From Actinoplanes flavus (GTDB lineage Bacteria; Actinomycetota; Actinomycetes; Mycobacteriales; Micromonosporaceae), in assembly GCF_017592555.1 (NCBI RefSeq), contig NZ_JAGFNS010000053.1:1-36324 (forward strand): 36,324 bases of DNA, written 5' to 3'. Below are positions 28,513-36,226 of this stretch, in pieces. Made by a program: the position numbers and the translations under genes. The notes below the pieces were generated by a model, which made no database searches, had not been told where the DNA came from, and saw nothing but the letters and a program-made list of their open reading frames with translations. Position 1 is the first letter of the stretch. Every line of letters starts with the position of its first letter.

Positions 28513-30014
28513 CAGGAGACCTCCGTGATCCGGGCGGCGGCCAGTTTGCCGGAGATCAGCACCATCGGTACGCCGACGCCCGGCTGTGTCCCGGAGCCGG
28601 TGAACACCACGTTGGGCAGGCTCGGGTGCAGGTTGGACGGGCGGAACGGGCCGGTCTGGCCGAACGTGTGCGCGGCCGCGAACGGGGTGCCGGCGGCCAT
28701 GCCGGCGTCGGCCCAGTCCGCGGGCGTGATGATCCGCTGGATCTCGGCGCCGTCCCGGAAGCCGACGTAGCCGCGCCGTTCCAGGACGCGCATCAGCTCG
28801 TCGGCGTAGCGCCGGTCCATGCCGCCGCGCCAGTCGATCGGCCCGACTTCGAGGTTGGGGGTGGGCGCGAGCACGTAGTAGGTCTGCCGGCCGTCGGGCG
28901 CCGCGGACGCGTCGGTGTGCGTCGGGTTGGTGACCAGCAGGGACGGGTCGCTCATCAGCAGGCCCTTGCGGATCACCTCGTCGAAGGTGCCCTTCCACGC
29001 CGTACCGAAATGGATGTTGTGGTGGGCGATCTTGGAATAGGCCTGGCGGGAACCGATGTGCAGGACCACGCACGAGGGTGAGAAGCGCAGCCGCCGCAGG
29101 CTGCGCCGCGGCGGCAGCAGGCTGCGCCGCGGCGGCAGCAGGTCGCGGTAGGCGACCGGAAGGTCCGGATTGAGCACCACCACGTCGGCCGGTATGTGTT
29201 CGCCGTCGGCCGTGATCACGCCGGTGGCCCGGCCGTGCGCGGTGGCCACCCGCTCGACCGTGGTGTCGTAGCGGAACGTCACCCCGTGTTTCTCGGCGGC
29301 GCCGGCGAGCGCCTTCGGCACGGCGTGCATGCCGCCTTTGGGGAAGTAGACCCCGGCGACCGAGTCCAGGTACGCGATGACGGCGTAGATGGCCAGCGCG
29401 TCGTGCGGGGCGAGGCCGGCGTACATCGCCTGGAACGAGAAGATCCGCTGGGTACGGGGATCGCGGAAGTACTCCCCGATCTTCGGCTGCAACCGCCGGA
29501 ACGCGCCCATGCCGAGCAGCCTCAGCAGGTTGAGGTTGAGCAGGTCGGCCGGGGTGTCCAGGTTCCGGCCGATGAAGTGGTCGCGTTCGAGATGCCAGAG
29601 CCGCCGGGTGAAGTCGACGAACCGCAGGTAGCCGTCGGCCTCGCGGGCGCCGCAGACCCGGGCGATCTCGGCCGCCATCCGGGTGGTGTCGGTACGCACG
29701 TCGAGCGTGGAGCCGTCCGGGTAGTACGCCCGGTACGCCGGGTCGAGCGGGGTCAGCTCCAGCCAGTCGCTCAGTTTCTCACCGACGGCGGCCAGCGGTT
29801 CGGCGATCAGGTCGGGCATGGTCAGCACGGTGGGGCCGGTGTCGAACTCGTACCCCTCCACGGCCAGCCGCCCGGCCCGCCCGCCCGGGACCGGCTCCCG
29901 CTCGACGACGGTGACCTGGCGCCCGGCCGCGGCCAGGTGCAGCGCGCAGGCCAGCCCGCCGAGTCCGGCGCCGACCACGACGACGCGGTCGGTGGGTCCG
30001 GTCACGGTTCGCAC
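28512..30014 (-). CDS. crtI: Phytoene desaturase CrtI
   Basis: 500-residue FAD-dependent desaturase introducing the four double bonds that turn phytoene into lycopene. N-terminal dinucleotide motif VVVVGAGLGGLACALHLAAA with the following VVEREPVPGGRAG. FDTGPTVLTMPDL is family-typical, and the C-terminal FAD/substrate motif is GSGTQPGVGVPMVLISGK. The GTG at 30014 has GGGAG 7 bases upstream. Residues around 300-318 contain a perfect tandem duplication LLPPRRS-LLPPRRS, from a 21-base DNA duplication at 29100-29141, in a loop region that usually has a single short DLLP segment. The frame is intact, so the enzyme is probably active. Confidence 0.96.
   Translation of the reverse strand: MRTVTGPTDRVVVVGAGLGGLACALHLAAAGRQVTVVEREPVPGGRAGRLAVEGYEFDTGPTVLTMPDLIAEPLAAVGEKLSDWLELTPLDPAYRAYYPDGSTLDVRTDTTRMAAEIARVCGAREADGYLRFVDFTRRLWHLERDHFIGRNLDTPADLLNLNLLRLLGMGAFRRLQPKIGEYFRDPRTQRIFSFQAMYAGLAPHDALAIYAVIAYLDSVAGVYFPKGGMHAVPKALAGAAEKHGVTFRYDTTVERVATAHGRATGVITADGEHIPADVVVLNPDLPVAYRDLLPPRRSLLPPRRSLRRLRFSPSCVVLHIGSRQAYSKIAHHNIHFGTAWKGTFDEVIRKGLLMSDPSLLVTNPTHTDASAAPDGRQTYYVLAPTPNLEVGPIDWRGGMDRRYADELMRVLERRGYVGFRDGAEIQRIITPADWADAGMAAGTPFAAAHTFGQTGPFRPSNLHPSLPNVVFTGSGTQPGVGVPMVLISGKLAAARITEVS
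29100..29141. repeat. 21-base tandem duplication inside crtI
   Basis: GCTGCGCCGCGGCGGCAGCA plus G occurs twice, head to tail (29100-29120 and 29121-29141), with no mismatch. It adds seven residues (LLPPRRS) in frame. Perfect identity suggests a recent slippage or recombination event. Confidence 0.93.
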
Positions 30015-30054
30015 GTCATGACTCCCAACGAAAACCAGAGGGGGAAGGAGAACA

Positions 30055-31125
30055 TCATGCCGGGCGATGGCTCGCGGCCGCCGCCAGTTCGATCAGAGCG
30101 GTACGCGCATCGGCCCGCACCGGCGCATCGGTGATCGCCGCCACACCCTCCCGGACCCGTTCCCGGATCATCTCCTCGACCCGGGCCGGCGCACCGGTCG
30201 CCGCGATGATCTCGGCCTGCCGGGCGACACCGGCCGCCGCCAGTTCGTCGAGCTGTGCCTCGGTGGCCATCTGCCGGGCCATCAGGAGCAGGGTCGTCGG
30301 CTTCCCCGTACGTAGGTCGTCGCCGGCCGGTTTCCCGGTCACCGCGGGGTCCCCGTACACCCCGAGGAGGTCGTCGCGGAGCTGGAAGGCCTCACCGACG
30401 GCGAGTCCGTAGATCTGGTAGGCCTCGTCCAGATCGGTGCGCCCCGGGCAGGCGAGGGCCAGCCCGTACGCGAGCGGCCACTGCACCGTGTAGCTGGCCG
30501 TCTTGTGCCGGGCCACGAGCAGCGCCCGCTCCACCGACCAGGAGGCCGGGTCGGCCTCGCCGAGGACGTCGAGGTACTGCCCGGCGATGGCCTCGATCCG
30601 CATCCGGTCGTAGTGGGTCCGGACCTCGACCAGGACCGCCGGGGGCGCCACCGTGCGGGCCAGCAGTTGATCGGCCCAGACCAGGCAGAGGTCGCCGACC
30701 AGGATGGCGGCCGAGTCGCCGAACTGGTCGCCGTGCTGGGTGGCGAAGAGCCGGTGCGCCGTGGGCCGGCCCCGGCGGGTCGCCGAGCGGTCCATCACGT
30801 CGTCGTGCACCAGGGCGAAGGTGTGCATGAGTTCGAGAGCGCCGAGAGCGGGTAAGACGGCCTCGACCGGTTCGGCGGTGCCGACGACGCCGCGCCAGCC
30901 CCAGTACGCGAACGTCGGCCGGATCCGCTTGCCACCGGCCATGACCAGGTCGCGGGCGGTGCGGGCGAATCCGCCCAGGGCGGGGTCGACGGTATCGAGA
31001 GCGGCGATCTGGACGGCGAGGAAGTCGGCCAGCGTGCCCTCGACGGCGCCGATCAGCGCTCGGTGCGAGACCGGCTGGCGAGGGATCGCTTCGACGCGTT
31101 TTCCCTCGAGGGTGTGATTGGCCAC
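30055..31125 (-). CDS. crtE: Polyprenyl diphosphate synthase CrtE (probably geranylgeranyl-PP synthase)
   Basis: 356-residue trans-prenyltransferase. First aspartate-rich motif D108-D-V-M-D112 (LVHDDVMDRSATRRGRPTAH), second motif FQLRDDLLGVYGD with GKPAGDDLRTGKPT after it. GGKRIRP near residue 65 binds diphosphate. The context with crtI and crtB points to C20 geranylgeranyl-PP for phytoene. Chain length is not proven by sequence. The GTG at 31125 has no ribosome site; TACGGT ends 7 bases before it, implying a leaderless mRNA. crtI begins 40 bases downstream. First gene of crtE-crtI-idi-merR. Confidence 0.92.
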   Translation of the reverse strand: MANHTLEGKRVEAIPRQPVSHRALIGAVEGTLADFLAVQIAALDTVDPALGGFARTARDLVMAGGKRIRPTFAYWGWRGVVGTAEPVEAVLPALGALELMHTFALVHDDVMDRSATRRGRPTAHRLFATQHGDQFGDSAAILVGDLCLVWADQLLARTVAPPAVLVEVRTHYDRMRIEAIAGQYLDVLGEADPASWSVERALLVARHKTASYTVQWPLAYGLALACPGRTDLDEAYQIYGLAVGEAFQLRDDLLGVYGDPAVTGKPAGDDLRTGKPTTLLLMARQMATEAQLDELAAAGVARQAEIIAATGAPARVEEMIRERVREGVAAITDAPVRADARTALIELAAAASHRPA

Positions 31126-31193
31126 GCTCAGTACCGTACCCTAACTATTGAAGTTGCGTCGATTCGTGCGTCGATTTGGCCGGAGGACCCGGA
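31126..31193. promoter_or_regulatory. Divergent crtE / crtB control region
   Basis: Only 68 bases between the two start codons. Contains an imperfect direct repeat with a 12-base period, TGCGTCGATTCG-TGCGTCGATTTG (31155-31178), and an inverted repeat AACT-ATTGA-AGTT (31143-31155). On the minus strand a -10-like TACGGT (31138-31133) ends 7 bases before crtE. On the plus strand GGAGG (31182-31186) serves crtB. This is the likely operator of the MerR-type regulator. Confidence 0.6.
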
Positions 31194-32081
31194 ATGGAAA
31201 CCGACTTGGCAGCCGCCTACGAGCGCTGTCGTGAACTGCACCGCGAGCACGGACGGACGTACTACCTGGCGACCCGGTTGCTACCGGCGTGGAAGCGCCG
31301 ACATGTGCACGCCCTCTATGGATTCACCCGATATGCGGACGAAATCGTCGACCGGACCGAGTCCCGGCCCTCTGCCGAGCGGGCCGCCCTGCTGGCCGCG
31401 TGGTCGAACCGGTTCCTCGCCGGTCTCCGCGGTGAGCCCACCGACGACGAGCTGCTCCCGGCGGTGCTGCACACCATTGCGGTCTTCGACCTGGACCTCG
31501 AGGACTTCGAGAAATTCCTGCGCAGCATGACGATGGACATAACGGTCACGTCGTACCGGACCTATGACGACCTGCTCGGCTACATGGAGGGCTCCGCCGC
31601 GGTCATCGGCACCATGATGCTGCCGATCCTCGGCTCCTCCGACCCGGTCGCCGCCCGCGAACCGGCCCGGCAGCTCGGCTTCGCGTTCCAGCTCACCAAC
31701 TTCATCCGGGACGTCGCCGAAGACCTCGAACGCGGCCGCGTCTACCTGCCCGAGGAGCACCTCGACGAGTTCGGCGTCACCCGCCGGACCCTGCGCGACG
31801 GCGTGGCCACCCCGGCGGTCAAAGCACTGATCAAAGCGGAGGTGGCCCGGGCCCGCGAGCACTACGCCCAGGCCGCCCCCGGCATCCCGCTGCTCGAACC
31901 GACGTCCCAGGCCTGCATGCGCACCGCCTTCCAGCTCTACGGCGGCATCCTCGACGAGATCGAGGCGATCGACTACGACGTCTTCGGCCGCCGGGCCACC
32001 GTCCCCCACCACCGCCGGGCCGCCGTCGCGGTCCGCAGCCTGCTCACCCGCCCCGGCACCCCCGTCCAGCCGGCAGCCTGA
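31194..32081 (+). CDS. crtB: Phytoene synthase CrtB
   Basis: 295 residues. Condenses two geranylgeranyl-PP to phytoene, the first committed carotenoid step. The two metal-binding aspartate motifs are D49-EIV-D53 (YADEIVDRTES) and D173-VAE-D177 (NFIRDVAEDLERGRVYLP). The ATG at 31194 has GGAGG 7 bases upstream; a TTG 18 bases earlier is not needed. Its TGA overlaps the photolyase ATG by one base (TGATG), so pigment synthesis and DNA photorepair are coupled in one transcript. Confidence 0.96.
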   Translation: METDLAAAYERCRELHREHGRTYYLATRLLPAWKRRHVHALYGFTRYADEIVDRTESRPSAERAALLAAWSNRFLAGLRGEPTDDELLPAVLHTIAVFDLDLEDFEKFLRSMTMDITVTSYRTYDDLLGYMEGSAAVIGTMMLPILGSSDPVAAREPARQLGFAFQLTNFIRDVAEDLERGRVYLPEEHLDEFGVTRRTLRDGVATPAVKALIKAEVARAREHYAQAAPGIPLLEPTSQACMRTAFQLYGGILDEIEAIDYDVFGRRATVPHHRRAAVAVRSLLTRPGTPVQPAA

Positions 32082-33409
32082 TGTCCACCGCCGTCGTCCT
32101 GCTCACCCGGGACCTGCGCCTGCACGACAACCCGGCCCTCGCCGCCGCCTGCGCCGCGGCCGACCGGGTCGTCCCCCTCTACGTCCTCGACCCCGCGCTC
32201 GCCGGCCTCTCCCCGAACCGCACCCGCTTCCTCCACCAGAGCCTCGCCGACCTGCGTGACCGGCTCCGGAAGCGAGGCGGCGACCTGGTCGTGCGCGAGG
32301 GCGACCCGGTGGCCGAGACGATCCGGACGGCCCGCGACACCGGAGCCACGACGATCACCCTGGCCGCCGACGTGAGCGGCTACGCCCGCCGGCGGGAACG
32401 CCGCCTCGCACACGAATGCGACCGCCACCGCATCGCCCTCGAACTCCACGCCGGACTCACCGTCGTCGACCCCGGAACACTCCGGCCGGGCGGCGGCGGA
32501 GACTGCTACAAGGTCTTCACGCCCTACTATCGCGCCTGGTCAGCGACACGATGGCGACCCGAGGTGGCGGCACCGGACCGGCTCACCCTGCCGGACGGCG
32601 TCACACCCGGAGACCTGCCCGCCCGTCCGGCCGGAGAATCACCCCACGCCTGCGCGGGTGGCGAGACCGCGGCCCGGCGCCGGCTCACCGCATGGCTGAG
32701 CCACGACATCGAGGGGTACGACGACGCGCACGACGACCTCCCCGGCGATGTCACGAGCAGGCTCAGCCCGTACCTCCGCTGGGGTTGTCTCTCCCCGCTC
32801 AGCCTGGCCGAGACGGCGCGCTCGCGAAACGCCGACGCCTTCGTCCGGCAGCTCTGCTGGCGGGATTTCTACTACCAGGTCGCCCGCGTCCACCCGCGAC
32901 TGTCGACCGAGGCGCTGCGCCCGGCCGCCGACCGGGACTGGCGCTACGACACCGGCGCGCTGGAGCACTGGCAGGACGGGCTCACCGGCGTCCCGATCGT
33001 CGACGCCGGGATGCGGCAGCTGCGCGACGAGGGCTGGATGCACAACCGGGCCCGCCTGATCACCGCGGCGTTCCTCACCAAGCACCTCGGCATCGACTGG
33101 CGGCCCGGTGTGGCCTGGTTCTTCCGATGGCTGCTCGACGGCGACCTGCCGAACAACTCGGGCAACTGGCAGTGGACCGCGGGGACCGGCAACGACACCC
33201 GCCCCTACCGCAGGTTCAACCCGATCCGCCAGGCGCTCCGGTTCGACCCCGAAGGCGTGTACGTTCGTCGCTACGTACCGGAATTGAAGGGAATCGACGG
33301 CGCCGCCGTGCACCAGCCGTGGCGTCTCCCCGAACCGGCACGCCGCGGCCTCGACTACCCCGGACCGTTGGAATCGCACCGGGACGAGGCGGTCTGGCTG
33401 CGGGACTGA
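32081..33409 (+). CDS. phr: Deoxyribodipyrimidine photolyase (class I CPD type)
   Basis: 442 residues. Uses light and FADH- to split UV-induced cyclobutane pyrimidine dimers. N-terminal alpha/beta antenna domain (VVLLTRDLRLHDNPALAAAC). C-terminal FAD-binding helical domain with SRLSPYLRWGCLSP, QLCWRDFYYQ, DTGALEHWQDGLTGVPIVDA, MHNRARLITAAFLTKHL, then WFFRWLLDGDLPNNSGNWQW and FNPIRQALRFDPEGVYVRRY. The NNSGNWQW region with Trp residues fits a CPD photolyase rather than a plant-type cryptochrome. Antenna chromophore not determinable. Translationally coupled to crtB. Confidence 0.95.
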   Translation: MSTAVVLLTRDLRLHDNPALAAACAAADRVVPLYVLDPALAGLSPNRTRFLHQSLADLRDRLRKRGGDLVVREGDPVAETIRTARDTGATTITLAADVSGYARRRERRLAHECDRHRIALELHAGLTVVDPGTLRPGGGGDCYKVFTPYYRAWSATRWRPEVAAPDRLTLPDGVTPGDLPARPAGESPHACAGGETAARRRLTAWLSHDIEGYDDAHDDLPGDVTSRLSPYLRWGCLSPLSLAETARSRNADAFVRQLCWRDFYYQVARVHPRLSTEALRPAADRDWRYDTGALEHWQDGLTGVPIVDAGMRQLRDEGWMHNRARLITAAFLTKHLGIDWRPGVAWFFRWLLDGDLPNNSGNWQWTAGTGNDTRPYRRFNPIRQALRFDPEGVYVRRYVPELKGIDGAAVHQPWRLPEPARRGLDYPGPLESHRDEAVWLRD

Positions 33410-33413
33410 TTCA

Positions 33414-33433
33414 CCGTCCGGTCCGCCGGACGG
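33414..33433 (+). terminator. Hairpin after phr
   Basis: Perfect 8-bp stem CCGTCCGG/CCGGACGG with a 4-base loop, starting 5 bases after the phr stop. No T-run follows, so it is a weak or factor-assisted terminator at best. Confidence 0.45.
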
Positions 33434-33521
33434 GAGCGGGGCCCGCCGGCGGTTGCGTCCGTCAAACGTCTCTCCGGCGGGACCCGCGACTCCCACCGCT
33501 TCCGGTGGTTAGCTGGAGCCC

Positions 33522-34883
33522 ATGGGTGACGTGCGCAACGTGGACGTGGTGGTCATCGGGCTCGGAGTGGGCGGCGAGGAGGCGGCCGGACGGCTCGCCT
33601 CGGCCGGACTCGACGTGGTCGGGGTGGAACACAACCTGGTCGGGGGCGAATGCCCGTACTGGGGATGCATCCCCACCAAGATGATGGTCCGCGCCGGGAG
33701 CGCCCTCGCCGAGGCCCGGCGCATCCCCGGCCTGGCCGGTGCCGCCATCGTGCAACCCGACTGGACACCGGTCGCCGGACGCGTCCGCGACGACGCCACC
33801 GCCGACTGGAACGACAAGGCCGCCGTCGACCGCCTCACCGGCAAGGGCGGGACCTTCGTGCGTGGCCGGGCCACGATCACCGGTCCCGGCCGCGTCCGGA
33901 TCGGAGAGCAGGAGTACGCGGCAGCGCGCGGCCTGGTCCTCGCCACCGGAACCGTGGCCGTCATCCCGCCGATCGACGGTCTCGCCGGCACTCCGTACTG
34001 GACCAACCGGGACGCCGTCGAAGCCGCCATCCTGCCCGGCTCCCTGCTCATCCTCGGCGGCGGCGCGATCGGCTGCGAGTTCGCCCAGGTGTTCGCGCGC
34101 TTCGGCGTCGCGGTCACGATCATCGAGGGCTCCGGCCGGATCCTCGCCATGGAGGAACCCGAATCCTCCGAGGTCGCCACCCGGGTCCTGACCGCCGACG
34201 GGGTCACCGTGAAGACCGGCGTCCGCGCCACCCACGTGACCCACGACGGCGCCTTCACCGTGACCCTCACCGACGGGAGCACCGTCACCGGCGACCGGCT
34301 GCTCGTCGCCACCGGCCGCGCCGCCCGCCTCGACGGCCTCGGCCTGGAGACCATCGGCCTCGACCCGGGCGCCCGCTTCCTCACCACCGACGACCGGATG
34401 CGCGCCGCCGACCGGGTCTGGGCCGTCGGCGACGTCACCGGCAACGGCAACTTCACCCACATGGCCATGTACGAGGCCGACATCGCGGTCCGCGACATCC
34501 TCGGCCAGGGCGGTCCCGGCGCCGACTACCGCGCCCGGCCCCGGGTCACCTTCCTCGACCCCGAGATCGGCGCGGTCGGCCTCACCGAACAGCAGGCCCG
34601 CGACACACTCACCGACGTACGGGTGGGCCACGTCCCGCTCTCCGCCACCTCCCGCGGCTTCGTGCACGGCCCCGGCAACGAGGGCTTCATCAAGGTCGTC
34701 GCCGACCAGCAGCGCGGTGTGCTGGTCGGCGCCACCACCGCGGGCCCGGCCGGCGGCGAGATGATCGGCGCGCTCGCCGTCGCCGTCCACGCCGAGGTGC
34801 CGATCACCACCCTGCACAGCCAGATCTGGGCGTACCCCACCTTCCACCGCGGCATCGCCGACGCACTGAAAGCACTCGCCTGA
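33522..34883 (+). CDS. NAD(P)/FAD-dependent pyridine nucleotide-disulfide oxidoreductase family protein
   Basis: 453 residues. N-terminal FAD motif VVVIGLGVGGEEAAGRLASA; redox disulfide in GGECPYWGCIPTKMM (Cys-x4-Cys, as in lipoamide dehydrogenase and mercuric reductase); NAD motif LLILGGGAIGCEFAQVFARF; second FAD motif VWAVGDVTG. In the dimer domain the usual H-P-T-x-x-E, which supplies the catalytic His-Glu base, reads Y-P-T-F-H-R. The protein therefore keeps the dithiol but lacks the standard base, so its substrate is probably not lipoamide. ATG at 33522 lies just after a TTAGCT box, with no ribosome site. No specific function assignable. Confidence 0.88.
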   Translation: MGDVRNVDVVVIGLGVGGEEAAGRLASAGLDVVGVEHNLVGGECPYWGCIPTKMMVRAGSALAEARRIPGLAGAAIVQPDWTPVAGRVRDDATADWNDKAAVDRLTGKGGTFVRGRATITGPGRVRIGEQEYAAARGLVLATGTVAVIPPIDGLAGTPYWTNRDAVEAAILPGSLLILGGGAIGCEFAQVFARFGVAVTIIEGSGRILAMEEPESSEVATRVLTADGVTVKTGVRATHVTHDGAFTVTLTDGSTVTGDRLLVATGRAARLDGLGLETIGLDPGARFLTTDDRMRAADRVWAVGDVTGNGNFTHMAMYEADIAVRDILGQGGPGADYRARPRVTFLDPEIGAVGLTEQQARDTLTDVRVGHVPLSATSRGFVHGPGNEGFIKVVADQQRGVLVGATTAGPAGGEMIGALAVAVHAEVPITTLHSQIWAYPTFHRGIADALKALA

Positions 34884-34918
34884 CGTTTCGACCGCAACCG
34901 GGTGGGAACCGCCAAGGC

Positions 34919-35767
34919 ATGTTGCGGCAGGTTCTCACCCGGCTCGAACAGGCGGACGCCCTCGACGGCGCCAGCGACAGACTCCAGGCGGCGGTCACGG
35001 CCACGGTCCGGCCACGCACGCTGCGCGACCTCCTGCACGGCACCTGGATCGGGCATCCCCTGCACCCGGTGCTGGTCCAGGTCCCGGTCGGCGCTTTCCT
35101 CTCCGCGGCGGTCCTCGACCTCGGCCGCTCCCGCTCCACCGGCCGGGCGGCCACCGCGCTCATCGGGGCCGGTCTCGCCGGAGTCGCCCCCGCCGTGATC
35201 GCCGGCCTCGTCGACTGGTCCGAGATGACCAGGGACCGGCGCCGGGTCGGCCTCGTCCACGCCGCCGCCAACACGATCGCCGCCGGCCTCTACGCGACGT
35301 CCCTGGTGGCCCGGCTCGCCGGGCGCGTCACCCGGGGGAAGGCCCTGGCTTACGCGGGACTGTCGGTCGCGGGAGCGGGCGCCTTCCTGGGCGGACATCT
35401 CTCGTACGCCCAGGGCGCCGGAATCAGCCACGCCGCTCCCGAGGTGACCCGGCTTCCCGACGACTGGACGGTCGCGGGATCGCTCGCCTCGTTCCCCGAC
35501 GGCAAGCCGGCCGCCCGCCGGGTGGGTGACACCGCCGTGCTCTTCTTCCGCCAGGGCGACCGGGTCACCGCGATGATCGAGCGCTGCTCCCACGAGGGCG
35601 GCCCGCTGAGCGAGGGCGAGGTCGCCGACGGATGCGTGGTGTGCCCGTGGCACGGCAGCGCCTTCCGCCTCACCGACGGAGCGGTCATGCACGGACCCGC
35701 CGGCAACGACCAACCCGTCCTCCCGGTGCGCGTTCGCGACGGCATGGTCGAGGTGCGGCACCCCTGA
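34919..35767 (+). CDS. DUF2231 membrane domain fused to a Rieske [2Fe-2S] domain
   Basis: 282 residues. The N-terminal half is a DUF2231-type membrane domain with LLHGTWIGHPLHPVLVQVPV and four hydrophobic helices. Residues about 185-282 form a Rieske domain. Ligands are in RCSHEGGPLSEGEV (Cys-x-His) and CVVCPWHGSAFRL (Cys-x2-His), with the conserved GPA turn after them. The product is probably a membrane-tethered ferredoxin-like electron carrier. It starts 35 bases after the flavoprotein gene and may receive electrons from it, which is an inference from position. The frame is open far upstream on the same strand but only as a shadow of the flavoprotein gene. Confidence 0.88.
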   Translation: MLRQVLTRLEQADALDGASDRLQAAVTATVRPRTLRDLLHGTWIGHPLHPVLVQVPVGAFLSAAVLDLGRSRSTGRAATALIGAGLAGVAPAVIAGLVDWSEMTRDRRRVGLVHAAANTIAAGLYATSLVARLAGRVTRGKALAYAGLSVAGAGAFLGGHLSYAQGAGISHAAPEVTRLPDDWTVAGSLASFPDGKPAARRVGDTAVLFFRQGDRVTAMIERCSHEGGPLSEGEVADGCVVCPWHGSAFRLTDGAVMHGPAGNDQPVLPVRVRDGMVEVRHP

Positions 35768-36005
35768 ACCGTGTCTGGCCTGCGGAAACTGCTGAGGGTG
35801 ACCCCCGATTTGGAGCCCCGGAAGACCAGCGGGTAATGTTTTGCGAGCCGGCAGGGAAACGGGCGAGGTAAACCGAGTCACTCAGCACTGAGAGATTCGC
35901 ACACCGGCCGTCCTGCCAAATCCTCTGAACCGAGATCGCAGCATAGCTGTGCGCTTGGTCCGGTGGACTTACTAGGGCAGATCGGAGCCAACCGGGAGAA
36001 ACCGG
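35768..36005. promoter_or_regulatory. Region upstream of the rrn promoter
   Basis: A 238-base non-coding stretch, less GC-rich than the genes. rRNA operons usually carry further promoters or activator sites here; I cannot identify a second convincing promoter. AGTCACTCAGCACTGAGAG (35877-35895) contains a small imperfect inverted repeat. Confidence 0.4.
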
Positions 36006-36034
36006 TTGACAACGCCGAGAGGGCCTAGTAAAGT
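36006..36034 (+). promoter_or_regulatory. rrn promoter
   Basis: TTGACA (36006-36011), 17-base spacer, TAAAGT (36029-36034): a near-consensus vegetative promoter. Transcription would start about 36041 and run into the 16S leader. Confidence 0.9.
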
Positions 36035-36090
36035 AGAGCGAGTGCCCCGGGGGGCCGAAACGCGAAAGCGGAGCGGTTCGAAGGTGTGCG

Positions 36091-36113
36091 GTTGTTCTTT
36101 GAGAACTCAACAG
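36091..36113 (+). promoter_or_regulatory. rrn leader antitermination (boxA-like) element
   Basis: GTTGTTCTTTGAGAACTCAA then CAG, the conserved motif in actinobacterial 16S leaders. It includes the small hairpin GTTCT-TTG-AGAAC. It recruits Nus factors in related systems; here this is by similarity. Confidence 0.8.
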
Positions 36114-36226
36114 GGTGCTTGATAAGCCAGTGCCAATTATGGCAATACCCCGGCTCATCGTTTAGGCGATGGGTGGGAGATTCCTTTGGCAACATTCATG
36201 TTGCCGGGACGATTGTTCAACAGATT

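Noticed and set aside
33650..34918. Upstream extension of the Rieske protein frame
   Set aside because: The extension is Arg/Pro/His-rich shadow sequence of the flavoprotein gene. The DUF2231 domain begins just after the ATG at 34919.
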